Positions 51,956 through 64,000 of a stretch of DNA of 64,000 nucleotides are shown here, in pieces (the stretch's first letter is position 1; each line of letters begins with the position of its first letter). Made by a program: the position numbers and the translations under genes. Origin of the DNA: Dipetalonema caudispina (Eukaryota > Nematoda > Chromadorea > Rhabditida > Onchocercidae); NCBI GenBank assembly GCA_013365325.1, contig JABVXV010000014.1, positions 248,001-312,000 of the forward strand. The letters are read 5' to 3'. The notes below the pieces were generated by a model. It made no database searches. It was not told the DNA's origin and saw nothing but the letters and a program-made list of their open reading frames with translations.

Positions 51956-54900
51956 AATCAATGGCTTAATTTGATTTCTATTAAAAATTTCTCTCAAATA
52001 TTTGATTTAATTCCAGCAGCAGGATTGATCACCACTTGTAATCCGTCAAATCATCAATACCCATCCAATCCTAAATTTCTTTATGACTGTTATGATAATC
52101 AAAAGAAGTATAATAAATTTGCAACGCATATGGTATAATCAAGTTTACATACAAAATTATATTATTAGGTGGATTATTCGATCATCAGTGCAACAAACGT
52201 GAATAAACGTGATACTGAAATACGATCACCCCACCTAATACTCTATCTCTGTATCAGTTCATACTTTTCTAAACTTATTTCATAATTGAATAATCATTTT
52301 AACGTCACATTTATTAATCAAGATAATAAAATAGTGTAGCAAACAATTATTTGTGGAATTAAAATTAATAACGTATTTTAAGCAATCAAAATTTTTAAAC
52401 AACTAAAATATTCGTAACTAATTCATAAAAATTTTGAAATTAAAAATTAAGCTTATATGGTTTTTTGTGAATTTTAATTTTAAAAAATTCAATAAATTTT
52501 TAGTGAAAAGTAGGAAATAATCGAGCAGAAACTGGTTAACAAATGATATGAATTCTGTTCCCCTTTTTGAATAATGTGACGTATTTTTTTTTTTTTTTTT
52601 TTTTTGTTCACAATAACAATGAAATGGTTTATTTATTTATTTCTTTAAAATCTAAAAATACTTTACGAAAATCTTCATTGTATTTTTTTTTTTTTTAATT
52701 TTATTCATGATTATTTAAAAAAAAATGCATCACCTATAATTATGTACATTTTATAATTTAACCTGAAAATTAATGATAATTTTCAACAAAAAAAATTAAT
52801 TGTTAACAAAGATGAAAAGATAATTAGGAAGAGGAAAATGAAAATAGCAACCTATTTAGCATTTGGTATTCTTCATCAACCCTTTTGATACAATACCGCT
52901 TGTATCATATGTTTTATGGCAGTTGCAAAATTGCACAAAACTTTCACAGGAAGTTATTTTATTAAAATCACATGTATGAAGAAGAACAGGAATTTCAACA
53001 AAAAAAAAAAAAAGAGAAGCACTTCAATATGTTTGAAAAGTAATTATTGATTGCTACATATTGAAACTATTCTAAATTTTAAATTATTTTAATCAACAAA
53101 ATCATCAAAAGCTAATAAAAATGTTAAAAATGGGTAAACAAAAATTTAAGAAAATGATAATCAATCGATTGAGATAACAATAAATATAATGAACGATCAG
53201 TGAAATGAAATATTGTTGTTGTTAAATTTAGCCCACAACTGTTATTAGGTAGAAATCCCATTCATTTGATCACAAAGCATAGTGTAAAGTTCGATAGATA
53301 GACTAAAATAATGAATGATGTTGGTTAGTTTATGTTGATAGATTTGAAAGGATATAAAATGGATTAGAGAATGGGAAAATATTTGTTAATGATCAAATTA
53401 CATTTTATGTTTACAAAATTTACATATCGTTAAAATAATTTGAAAAAATTTTTCATTTGTAAACATATTTTATCATAAATATAGGATATAAATTTTAAAC
53501 TTAAATTTTTAAATTTAATAGAAAATTTAACAAAAGAATTACATTCTAATTTTAGAAAAAAAAAAAAATAAGTTATCGATTTTTGAAATTTTCATAAGTT
53601 TTTAGAAAAGTTAATCTATTCTTATAGCAAATACTTCTAAGCTTGATTACTTTAATTTTATTCCAAATGTTAAAATAGACAATGAAATATAATTCAAATT
53701 ATTCTGCACATGTAAATTAAACAAATGTAAAAATGATAATTTTTATAGAATTAACAAATGACATGACATAAATTAGCATAATAAAGAAGGTATAATGGAT
53801 GAATTATTTGGATATTTTTAAAAAATAGTCCATTGGTAGTATTTGGAGCGATACACAATGGAATCGATCCGGTTGAAATTTTTAAAAAAAAATCATCATA
53901 TGCTTCATCAAATACTATATGCATTATTTGAAAGGAGGTAAAATGAAAATGTAATTTTTAAAAATTAAACTTGGAAAAAGGTGTGAATGCAAAAAAAAAA
54001 AAAAAAAAAAAGTGAAGTCAAAATAACCGTTCAAATTTATTACAATTTCTTATTTGTTGAATTTTTATTCGTTATTTGAATGTAACAAGTTTGTCAGCAA
54101 TTACAAATCATACCTTACATTACTTCTTGTGGCAATTGTTAAATATTTGTTTTTGCTTTTTGCAGTAAAATAAGTGTTGTCAAAAATTTGAGCTTCGATC
54201 GATAATTTAGATAAAATAAGTTTTTCAAAAATTAGATTCCTAAAAATTTTCCATTTCATATATTCATCTTCAAAACATTCTAACAAGTTCATCAGTTAAC
54301 AATAATTAATTTCCCATAAATTTTACACAGCGAATTTATTCATATTCGTAAACGCACTTCCTTTTTCGATTTTTTATTTATTACTGACATATTGAAATCC
54401 ATTCAATTATTTCAAAAATGTTAAAATAAAAGGGATTTTTTCAAGAATTTGTTGATAATTTAACGGTTTCAGGAAATGAAAATGAAATATTTGCATGGTA
54501 TATGAGTGCTAAAAGGTTAGAAAGAGTTTAAGAAAAAAAAAACGAGTTTTTTGTAAAACAATTTTGATATTTGTTTGCATGTTCCCTTATTTACTGAGCA
54601 TGCATAAATCACTATAAAATTCTTTTGACGAAAGAAACGAAACCGAAAAATCGCCTAACAAAATGTAAACTTTCACAAATATTTTTCCCACAAATCAATA
54701 ATTTTTCAACACCAATCAAACTACATGTCCGTTATTAGTGTAAATCATTTGATGATTAAAATAGGAAAAATTCAACTATTTAATATCTGTAAATAATTTT
54801 AAAAAATAAAAATATGAGAAATTTATTGGATGAGTAATAGAAGCCAAGTTTTTTTCTTTTTTTTTGTTATTAATGATGAAGATTTAGAAATGTTAGCTTT

Positions 54901-55716
54901 AGATCGAGCATAATTGCTACTAAGAAGAATGAAAAATTTAATTCGAATTATTAAACAATAAATTATCCATCCGATATGCTAAAATGCGTTGAATAATTAA
55001 TATGAGATGTAATCTAATGAAAGTAATGAATATGTGGAATGGAATAGAAAATAGAAGAATGTAAAGAAAAATATGATTTTGTGTAAGTACAAGAAGAAGT
55101 ATGACCTTGCGTTCGATCGATTGGGATTAAAATGGTTATGGTAATTCGGTCGATTGGGATTAAAATGATATGGAACTTGATAAATTTTAGTTATTACAAC
55201 AGTAAATTTATTCTATAATGTAAAATCTAACAATTCTTGAATTGGATAAGAATGATTTTTAGTAAATTAAAGAGTTTGCGTTAGATGACAAACGGTAGAG
55301 AATTGAAAGTAAACGTATTTTGAAAGAAATCTTTGGAAATATGAAAAATAAAAAAAAAAAAACCATTGATTTGTTCAAAAATTTCATTTAAATTAAGTTT
55401 TGAGGATAAAAAAGTGTAGCAATTTTTGTATAAAATTAAAGATAAAAATTAAAAGGATTTTTATTATATTTTAATTATTATCGAAGTTTTTTTTTTTTTT
55501 TTTTATCTTATAATGAAAAATTTTATAAGTTCTTGAAATAAATGAGGAAAATTTTAAGCAACTTCGATAACATAAAGAAAACAGACTTGTCAATTTGATT
55601 GGAAAGCAAAGGATAAGAATAACTACAGAATCTTGACGTATCAGCTCGTTCAAAATCCTCTGAAAAATTGCATACACCTGGTGGTACTTTTTTTTTTTTT
55701 TTTTTTCTCTTCTATT

Positions 55717-55734
55717 TCTCTCTCTCTCTCTCTC
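55717..55734. repeat. (TC)n microsatellite
   Basis: Short perfect TC dinucleotide run following a poly-T stretch. Confidence 0.8.
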
Positions 55735-58700
55735 ATACTTTCAGTACAACATAGAAATTTAAGCAGTTTTGAAGCAGCTGTGTGTGGAAAGATATTGGAT
55801 TATTTTCAAATAGATCTAAAATGAATGGTAGATGAGGTAATTGATCGATAATGAATAAAAACAAACAGATAATTAAATTAAATTCAATCATTTATTTTTT
55901 TTTTTTATAATTTTCCAGTAATTTCTATAAATCTGTTTTTTATTAAATGTAAAACTTGATATAATGCTAAATTGAGAAGCAAAAAAAAATTTAACGATTA
56001 CCCTTTTCCTTTCGTTGTCATCAATGCTCATTTTTCAGAAAAAAATTTGAGGTTAAACGGTGGAAATAATCATTGATGTATTATGAAATTCATTTTCATT
56101 ATATTTCAAGTTTAAATTAAATTAGGATTGGTACAAACTATATGTTACAAAGCATTGAAAATTTGATAGATAAATAAATTTTGCAATTAAATGAACGACT
56201 TTTGTTCTAATACAATTGAGAAGAAAATATGAATTATTAAAATTAAAAAAAAAAAAAAAAAACAAGAAAAAAAAATTGTTCTGAAAAATTAAAAAGGATG
56301 AAAAACGATCAACAATTTTGTGAAGGTTATGAAATGATAAATTTAACGCTATGAAATAATTTATGAAGTAACAGATTTTATTTCATAAATTATTCCAGCA
56401 AGATAAATTCAGTTATGCATGAACTTATAATCTCGTAAGATAATTTGAGGTCACGGCAATATGTATATATATATTGAAATTTTATGATGTTATTTTCAGA
56501 AAAACTCGTTTTTGTTCTTTTCTCAACGAAATTGATAATCGACTCGACTCAGTATAAGTGGACTATTTTTGAGAATGTAAAACGTTTTAATATCTAAACG
56601 ATGCACTCAAGAATGTCCACAAATTTCCGCTCTTCAAATCTATAATTTACAGTTTCAAAAAAAAAAAAAAAAAAAACGAAAAAAAAAAAAATGACACAGA
56701 AAAGATGAAATCAGAAAGAATACGATGAATGATGATGATGATTGAGAAATTTTACTCAAATTTTTACTCAATTTATTAATATATTTAAAAAGATAACAGA
56801 AAAAAATGTTTGCATTTTTATAAAATACGATAAATAAGAATATCCCTTGTCCATCCTTTTCAATCATTTTCATATATTCCTATACATTTTGGGTTACCGA
56901 TAGAATTTATAATATGAGTAGTGGTAGTAAGTAGAATTGATGATAAAAATCGAAACTGGTCGTTAAATCTTTGCGATTGCAACTATGTATGTGTTGATGA
57001 TGTCTTCCACCTGTATGTATATTTATTTAATAGCAATATGCGATAAGTGGCTACTGATGATTGTGTTCTCTGTAGTTAATGTTTAACGGTTAAAATAGTG
57101 AACCAAATTCCAGTTGTAATACGACAGGATACATTTTGAGAGAATTTCTTAACAATAAAAGTGGATAAATTTCATTTAATGAACTATATAGTAATGTGAA
57201 AAATTCTCATTTTAATTAAATATTTTAATAAATATTCAAAATATATTATAATTTTATCGCTTGAAAATAAAAATATTAACAATTATTGTTTATATTTTTA
57301 TCATTTTGCATTCATATGTTATTGCCATGAAGTAATAATAAAATTATTTTAACTCATTCTAAATCGATGATGAAATTTGAGAACAATTGAACAATTGCTG
57401 ATCAAATAATGCAGTATTTTGATTTTTTAATGATGCAATGATGGGAAATTATACAGAAATGTTGAGAAAGAATGATAGTATATTTGCATCATATTAATTT
57501 ATTGAGCAGAAATAAAATGATTGTGCAATCATTAAGAAAATCAGAAACATTCAGCATGATGATAATGATTTAGACATTTTATGTGTCAATTTTTTTCTAA
57601 ACAGATTTATATATTATTATTAGTAAGAATATTGATTCGAATTTCAATTAGTTTGAACAATTTTTTAATCAATAATTGATCAAATTGTTATGGATTTAAT
57701 TTTAATTTTAACTACTTTAATTATAGGTACTGTGTAGAATAGAGCAAAGAAAAAAAAAAAAACAATCTTCGATTATACTAAAATATTATATCAGAGCATA
57801 TCGAAATTTGAATGAGATTATTATTTTAAATTACATCATTCTTTGCTAAAGGATAAACAATAAATAGGATTTAATTTTAAGCTTGAAAGAGAATAACTAA
57901 GAATAAATAACAATTATTGATATAATTAATTGTATCTATTATCAATCAAAAAATGAAATCTTAAAATAAAAATTTGAATATAAAATCACGAAAGATTGTT
58001 CAAGTCATGCAAATTCTTAAAAGGTTCACAAATGCCAAATGGTTGATGATAGGTACAATTAATTAGTACTTCCAATACATAACGGTCAAATCAAATCTTA
58101 TGCATAGTTGGAGTAGTTAGTAGTAGCAAGCAATCAACTAGTGACAAGGCCATTTCATTTTGCGAGAAATGATTGACGGCAGTGGAATTTCCTCGCTTCA
58201 TTGGAAAAGCAAAAGAATTAGAAAACGTGAAAATGATATTCGTTTAGAGAATTCACTCTTTTTTTTTTTTTAAAAAAAATCTTTGGTCATATGTAAAAAC
58301 AAATTTCTAAGATTTTTCATTCATATTCTTAGAAAAAGTTACACGTTACATTTCAATCTAATAATTTCATTGTCTATAAGAAATTTATACTTTGATAGAA
58401 ATTTTTTTTTTAATTCAAATTGCTAGTTTTTATAAATTATTAATTCTTATAAAAAAAGCTATTTACTTTAATGAATCCAAACTGTCATAAATAACGGCAA
58501 TTTTATGAATTCTGAGGAAGAAATAAGAGAAAGTAAAGTACCAATAGTTTCAAACAAAATCTAACCTAATCTCAGCAAGAGGAGACCATTTGAAATTGAG
58601 GTGAATTTAAATAACCTCATCTAATTTGACATAAATGAATCATGAAATCAGAAGAGACCAAAAAGGATACTCTATGTAAGGTAGCTTGTGTATAGTGTAA

Positions 58701-58749
58701 TAATGAATACCCATCCAATTAAGCAATCAAGTGACAGTACAGATTCTGA

Positions 58750-58935
58750 AAGAGGAAAAAGTGCATGGCGATCGCCGCCATATGCAAGCAAATGTTGTGG
58801 GTTGATGGCGATACACCCACAGGTCCTTCAGAAAAGATTGTCTCATCAAATGAAGTACTGCCTAACTGCAGTCTATTACGGCGCACTCCGCTCTGTTGAT
58901 CATTATCAGCAAATCAAATGTCAATAAAAACCGCT
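58750..58935. other. Possible coding island, strand unresolved
   Basis: The segment has clearly higher GC than its surroundings and is open on both strands. On the minus strand it reads RRNRLQLGSTSFDETIFSEG then PVGVSPSTHN; on the plus strand an ATG at 58703 opens MNTHPIKQSSDSTDSERGKS. It could be an exon of an unrecognised gene or a remnant. No partner exons with matched phase were found nearby. Confidence 0.25.
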
Positions 58936-59380
58936 AAAAGTATTTATCTCTACCTATTCATTCATCGAATTAAAGACATCTTCAAAACGTAATATACTAA
59001 CTCATTAAAGCTTAGTACAATCAGTTTTCAATCCAAGTAGCTACAGCTAAAAATCGAGACATGAGAAAATCTGCATATGCATACCTCAATATTTCACAGA
59101 TTTATTCTGCCAATTGTCAAGCTAATTCATCTAAATCACCTTTTCATTATACTCTACTTGGACTAGAGAATATTATAAACTAAAAATTTAATTATTTTAC
59201 TCGGTAGTTGTTTGGGACGAGATATCGCAAGAAAGACAAGTACTTTGAATTGTCTTTATTTCAAATCTGCAACAGAAATGATCGATAAAACTTCAAAGAA
59301 TTTCAACAAATTCAACGGTATTACTTCTTCACCAGTTCTGTCATCGTTGTTTGTAAGCCCACATCACTGATAGAAACATT

Positions 59381-62058
59381 TTATATGCGAACAACTTTTC
59401 TTTCTAATTTCTTCCTCTTTGCTTTATTGTTCACATCATTGCCTTCGATATAGAGAAGATCGTCATCACCACCAGTAGCATTATTTCTTGCAACAACTAG
59501 CGGTTCTAAAAGATAGGACTAGAGTAGCCTAAAAGAATGGTTTTAAAATATTGAAAGAGTAATTTTACATTGTTGATGCAACTTGAATTCAAACGCTTAA
59601 AAAATTAATTTAACTATTCTCTTTTTTCATTCTTTCCTATGCTTTTCCATTCGTTCCTTTCACTGAAACTTCAAAAATACCTTTTCCAGGTATATTGAAA
59701 TTTCATTCGCATTTCAAAATATATTAAATAAGCAGAGCTAACTATACCGTGGATAGCTCTGCTTACGAATACCATACCTGTTTGACTATTACCATCAGCG
59801 CCTTTCCTGAGCGGACAGTCTTTCTTCAAATGCTTCTGAGATCCACATAAATTACATGAACCTCCTGAAACAAGGTAATAAATTGCTTGCATAAACAATA
59901 ATTCGAACACCAAAATTTCCAATTCAAAATATTTGTTTTTATCTATATAAATTTTTTGGTAAATGTATCAAAAAGGATAAGCCATTTTAAATCAAGGAAG
60001 ACACGAATTTTCAAAAACAGGCCTCTAGCATTAATTTTTTACCCTGCTATTCCTATGCCGAAATGATTTGAACACGATATTTCTCTTATTTTTTTGCTAC
60101 CATTTCATATAATAGAGTTTTCACATGAACCTATGTGTCAACATTTCAAAATTGAGTTTCCCATCTAACTGACTTGGCGTTTTGCATTCTGCTGTCTGAG
60201 CGCAATATTTGATATACAGAAAAAGGAGTTGTGTAGTCAGAACAAAACATCATTAAGAAAAAAACCCACCATCTGGATATATTCCATTTGCATTTTTGTC
60301 ACAGTCTCTGGAGAGATGTCCTTGCTGCTTACATACGAAGCACGTTGCATATGGAAAACCTTGAAGCAACATAAAAATGTTTGCACTTGATTTTTAATTA
60401 ACATATCAGTAAATGCGACAACCAAGTTTAAATACGTAAAATACAGAAACTAAAAGCATACAAAAAGAATATCTTCTGTTATGAAGCATTTCCTTAATTA
60501 GACATTATGAAGTTAAAATGCAAAACATAAATAATATTCATTCAACGTACCACGAACATTTTTACGATGACAACGCGATAATGTATGCTCTGTAGAACCG
60601 CATTTGAAGCAGATCCCGGATCCCATTACTTCGTCGTCTTTTTCCGGACATTCCGAAAACTTGTGACCCGTTTGGCGACAAAAAAAACAGCACTAAAAAC
60701 TGTTGGTGTACAAAGAACATTTAAAAGCCAAATTGCCCAAATCCAAATATCCTCAGAGAAAGTTACTTACTGACTTATTTCCTTTTTCTAATTGTCGGTT
60801 TACTCGACGACTTTCACGTTTTCTCCACTTTTTAATGAGAAACGCTCCATCTTCATAAGCAATTTTACCGGATGCCACATATTCGTTAATCATCTGCTTA
60901 ACATCATCTAGTGATTGTTCTTCTGTAGAATCCAGCCTTGCTGACAAACTGTTGATCAGTATTTCCTGAATATTTTTCGTAAAACCAAACAACTATTATT
61001 CTCTGTTTGAAACCCATTAATACCAGTAGCCAGAGGTAATTCCCGATTCTACGTTTCAAGTAATGGATCTTGAATTCAACAGTGGCTCCGGAATGTTAAA
61101 CATTGACCTGATACAAGCTGATCAAATGCTTAAAAGAACCCAACAGAATATAACATAAGAAAGAGGTTAGGAATGCACAGAATACCATAAAGTATCCAAT
61201 GATACTTGGCATCTCAAATCACATCATTTTTTACCGTCGAAAACGTTGAAATGGGCTAGCAAAGATTGAAAAATCTTATTCTCGTCCTAATGAAATGGAT
61301 GTCTATAAAGTGGCCTCTACTTCATTGAGAAATAAAAATCGATCCATAAAATTATCCATATATAAACTCAGCTTATCACACAATAGACACGAAATGAAAT
61401 GTTAAAAACTATTTCAGACTTCATTAAAAACTCTGAATATAATTGGTCTTACCCTGCTCTCTTTCTGCTTTTTCTGCCATTGCCAACTTCTCCATCTTCT
61501 TATTACTTTTGCGGCTTGTGATTTTTCCAACTGTCCATCTTTCCATAACTGTCGAACTTTTCGCTTCACTTCTTCCAAATCTGTCACTGTAGCTAACGAC
61601 TTGACTAATTTCGATAAATCCTTAAATATGAAATGAACTACTTGTAAATAACCTGAACAAACTCGCATATAGGTTACATTAAGACAATCGTCTATATAAA
61701 GGGAAAATGAATAGAAACCTGAGAGCTCATGACCAAACTGATTTCAGTATGTCGTATTCTTCTTCACATTTAATCGTTGTCACTCAAAAGCGAGCTATTT
61801 GATTACTCATCTTGTCAAACCAAACAATTTCTTCGATGATGAACTAATAAAATGAAAAGCTCTGATTAATATTAAGTTAATACACAAATATAACATACGA
61901 CGTAACGTTATTTGCGTCTTTTTCTCCTTTTCTTTTACCCTATATTTCCATCCTTTCTTACTATTATCTAACTCCCTCCGCTCTTTACCTGAACGTTTTA
62001 CCAGATATCTACAATTTTGAAGTACCACAATCCCTGATATCTCCTTCAGAAGTACCAT
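59381..62058 (-). CDS. ZCCHC9: ZCCHC9-type zinc-knuckle protein
   Basis: Predicted nucleolar RNA-binding protein. Supported exons are 61620-61453, 60965-60771, 60692-60551, 60359-60270, 59864-59778 and 59505-59381, with phases 0, 0, 1, 1 and 1 (807 nt including the stop). Four CCHC knuckles appear in order: CFFCRQTGHKFSEC, CFKCGSTEHTLSRC, CFVCKQQGHLSRDC and CNLCGSQKHLKKDC. NGIYPDGGSCNLCGS matches the family's NPKGLYADGGGCKLCGS region, and the basic tail ends KVVRI, like the family's KVVNF. The 5' end is uncertain: either an ATG at 61668 reads straight in (MRVCSGYLQVVHFIFK), or a basic exon 62058-61939 (start MVLLKEISGIVV, donor AGG|gtaaaa, phase 0) is spliced on, giving 308 aa. Human ZCCHC9 has 271 aa. 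Two similar helical segments precede the knuckles. Confidence 0.88.
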
Positions 62059-64000
62059 CCCTACTCTCCTTCCTTAGGCAGCAAAATAAAAGATTTAACT
62101 GATGGCGTCATGAAAATGATTATCCTAATATATTATTTGCTCATAGTGTTAAATACAGCAATATGTGATAATGAAGGGTAAAGTGTGAAAGGTCATCTAT
62201 TCTTTTGAATGAATCTCATTAAGTTTGTACTTTCAAAATATAATTTTATTTTGAAATATTATATAATAGAGTGCATTTTGAAAATTTTTTTTTTTTTGTA
62301 TTTCCTATGAAAGGTGTTCACATCTATACATAAAAGTGTATTTTACCGTAATTTATTGTAAACTTTTCTCCTTCTCTCATCGACATACTTTTCCTGTGTG
62401 GTATTTTCTTTTTTTTTTTTTCTTTCTCTTTCATACTTATCCTCTATTTGTACTTATTTCAATCATATTGAATGATTTTTGTCACTGTCTTAATATTGTA
62501 CTATTTTTTTTTTTTTTGTCCATCTATGTACTCTTTCTATCATTAGTAAAATTTATCAGTTCTTTTGAATTGATGAATTGATCTTTTCTATGTCAATTAT
62601 TATCACAATTGTGATAAAGATCATTCCCAGAATTTTCCCAAATTTTAACTGTTGAATAGCATTATATTACTACTTTCAATGTAATATTTCTTATCAACGA
62701 AATTTATTTGATACAAAAATGAGATGAAAATTAGAAATGTATTTAATGAAATAATTTTGAAGCAAATAAAAATACAATTTCATAAGTTGTACTAATTGAC
62801 TTTGTTTAGTGTTATCATTTTTTAAAAAGATTCGAAATGTCAACCTCATTTATTAATTAATCACTTATTATGTTCTTGATAGATGTATTAGTGTATAATT
62901 TCTTATATTTTCAGGTGGTACAATAAGTAATTCCAAGTTCAACGATATTCTCAGTTGAAGGCTTCCAATTGAATGTCAGTTAGTAAAAGTAAGAAGAGTA
63001 CGATACCGGTTTCTGCTTGATGATGTATTCAATAGTGTTGTGTTGAATTATGATCAATATTCATTGTAATCGATGATTCGATATTGAAAGCAATTGGAAG
63101 ATATTCGTAATAATTTGTTTCATTCTCAAAGTTTTAAGCTTATCATTATCATCAACCAGAAAGGAGAATTTATTAGAAAGTAAAATTTTACGAACTTCCT
63201 TAGGAAATAATGGACAATTTTTACGAATCCCATAATTGTTTAGAAAAGAGATGTATTGGAATATTTACTTAGTAAATTCATATTGTTTATGTAGTTTTTG
63301 TGAGATTTGTCAAAGATTTACATGAATTACGTAAACTTATCAAGTGTACAGTCGAAATGATCAAATTCAATTCTTTTTCTTCGATTTCAATGCATAGAAT
63401 CGAATTAAAAGATGTATATTTCTTACTAAAGATCAGCAAAATATTTTTCATTTTTCTTTTAAATGAAGGATTATTAATTTTGTTTTTCTAGCAATATCTT
63501 TTATTATAGACTGTGAAGTGATTTTCAAAGTTGTTAAGCTGAAATTTCTTAATGCTGTAGAAATGACACTTTCAGTTTGTAAAAGAATAATTTTCAGGCT
63601 CATTTTGATGTGTGGAAAAACGAATGGCAACATGAAAACATGTATTTAATATTTAATATTCACGGAATACTTGCAATTTGTCAAATCAAATGTTCAATAT
63701 CAGTGAACACAAACAGGTTTTCCTTTCATGAAATTGAAGATGAAAAAAGAAAAATTGAGGGAACAACAAAAAAAAAAAAAAAAAAAAAAAAAAAACATGA
63801 GGAAAGGCCGGACTGGTGAAGCTTTAATATACATGAATTGTATTTCATACATAATACACTTCTTAATCAGAGGATCAGAGTAGTATATCTCCTCCTGCAC
63901 ATGCCATTTATTTGACAAAGTTATATATGATCATAAAGTTTCCTAAATTTCTCTTCTTTACATTATTGTTGAAATGAAAGAAAGAAATAATGTGCAAATT
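62059..64000. other. Right-end spacer, no gene seen
   Basis: AT-rich sequence with poly-T/poly-A runs (62285-62297, 62505-62517, 63769-63795). Open frames are up to about 80 codons but show biased, low-complexity composition and lack partner exons. The first few hundred bases are the likely promoter of the ZCCHC9-type gene. Confidence 0.4.

Larger units (their letters stand above)
51956..59380. other. About 7.4 kb spacer, mostly non-coding
   Basis: The region is upstream of vab-19 and downstream of the ZCCHC9-type gene. It is strongly AT-rich with many homopolymers (52586-52605, 53992-54011 and others) and a (TC)n tract at 55717-55734. A short direct repeat, TCGATTGGGATTAAAATG, occurs at 55117-55134 and again at 55150-55167 (33-bp period). 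It probably carries the vab-19 promoter. Apart from the segment at about 58750-58930, nothing looks coding. Confidence 0.45.

Overview
The window is eukaryotic DNA from a nematode, most likely a filarial/spirurid species. The base composition is very AT-rich with frequent long A/T homopolymers. Genes are split into many short exons (mostly 50-200 bp) with TTTCAG-like acceptors. Several start codons sit just after an intron-like acceptor, as in spliced-leader trans-splicing, and two genes lie head-to-tail like an operon. The protein families (KANK with a KN motif, myosin VI, CC-doublet secreted proteins) fit a nematode. The species is inferred, not proven. All exon models were built by hand by matching splice sites, phase and known family sequence. 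Six multi-exon models sum to a multiple of three with matching phase at every junction.

Layout. 1-667 (-): 5' part of an unrecognised gene running off the left edge. 2551-13015 (-): complete myosin VI gene in 29 exons, 1165 aa. 14027-15880 (-): weak exons, including a possible small membrane-anchored protein. 16730-17071: assembly gap of exactly 100 N between two identical 121-bp copies. 17256-20108 (-): two-gene cluster of a 157-aa Trp-rich protein followed by an NDUFA11-like complex I subunit. 22409-24179 (+): secreted Cys-rich protein. 25305-27303 (+): glutamate-cysteine ligase modifier subunit. 30383-36760 (+): selenoprotein-P-like thioredoxin domain, here with Cys instead of Sec, in frame with a Gln-rich coiled coil and a CC-doublet domain. 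36927-37151 (-): possible small mitochondrial subunit. 39991-51955 (-): KANK/VAB-19 orthologue in 24 exons, 1270 aa. 51956-59380: about 7 kb apparently non-coding apart from a small possible coding island. 59381-62058 (-): ZCCHC9-type zinc-knuckle protein. The right end appears intergenic.

How the genes relate. Glutathione synthesis (GCLM) and a Cys-type SelP-like redox domain are neighbours on the plus strand, but nothing in the sequence ties them functionally. Myosin VI and KANK/VAB-19 are both actin-cytoskeleton proteins. The 157-aa gene and the NDUFA11-like gene are the only close head-to-tail pair and are probably co-transcribed. The least ordinary items are the SelP-like fusion gene, a relic of the switch I exon inside the myosin VI gene, the reduced post-IQ region of that myosin, and a tandem repeat ahead of the ZCCHC9 zinc knuckles.
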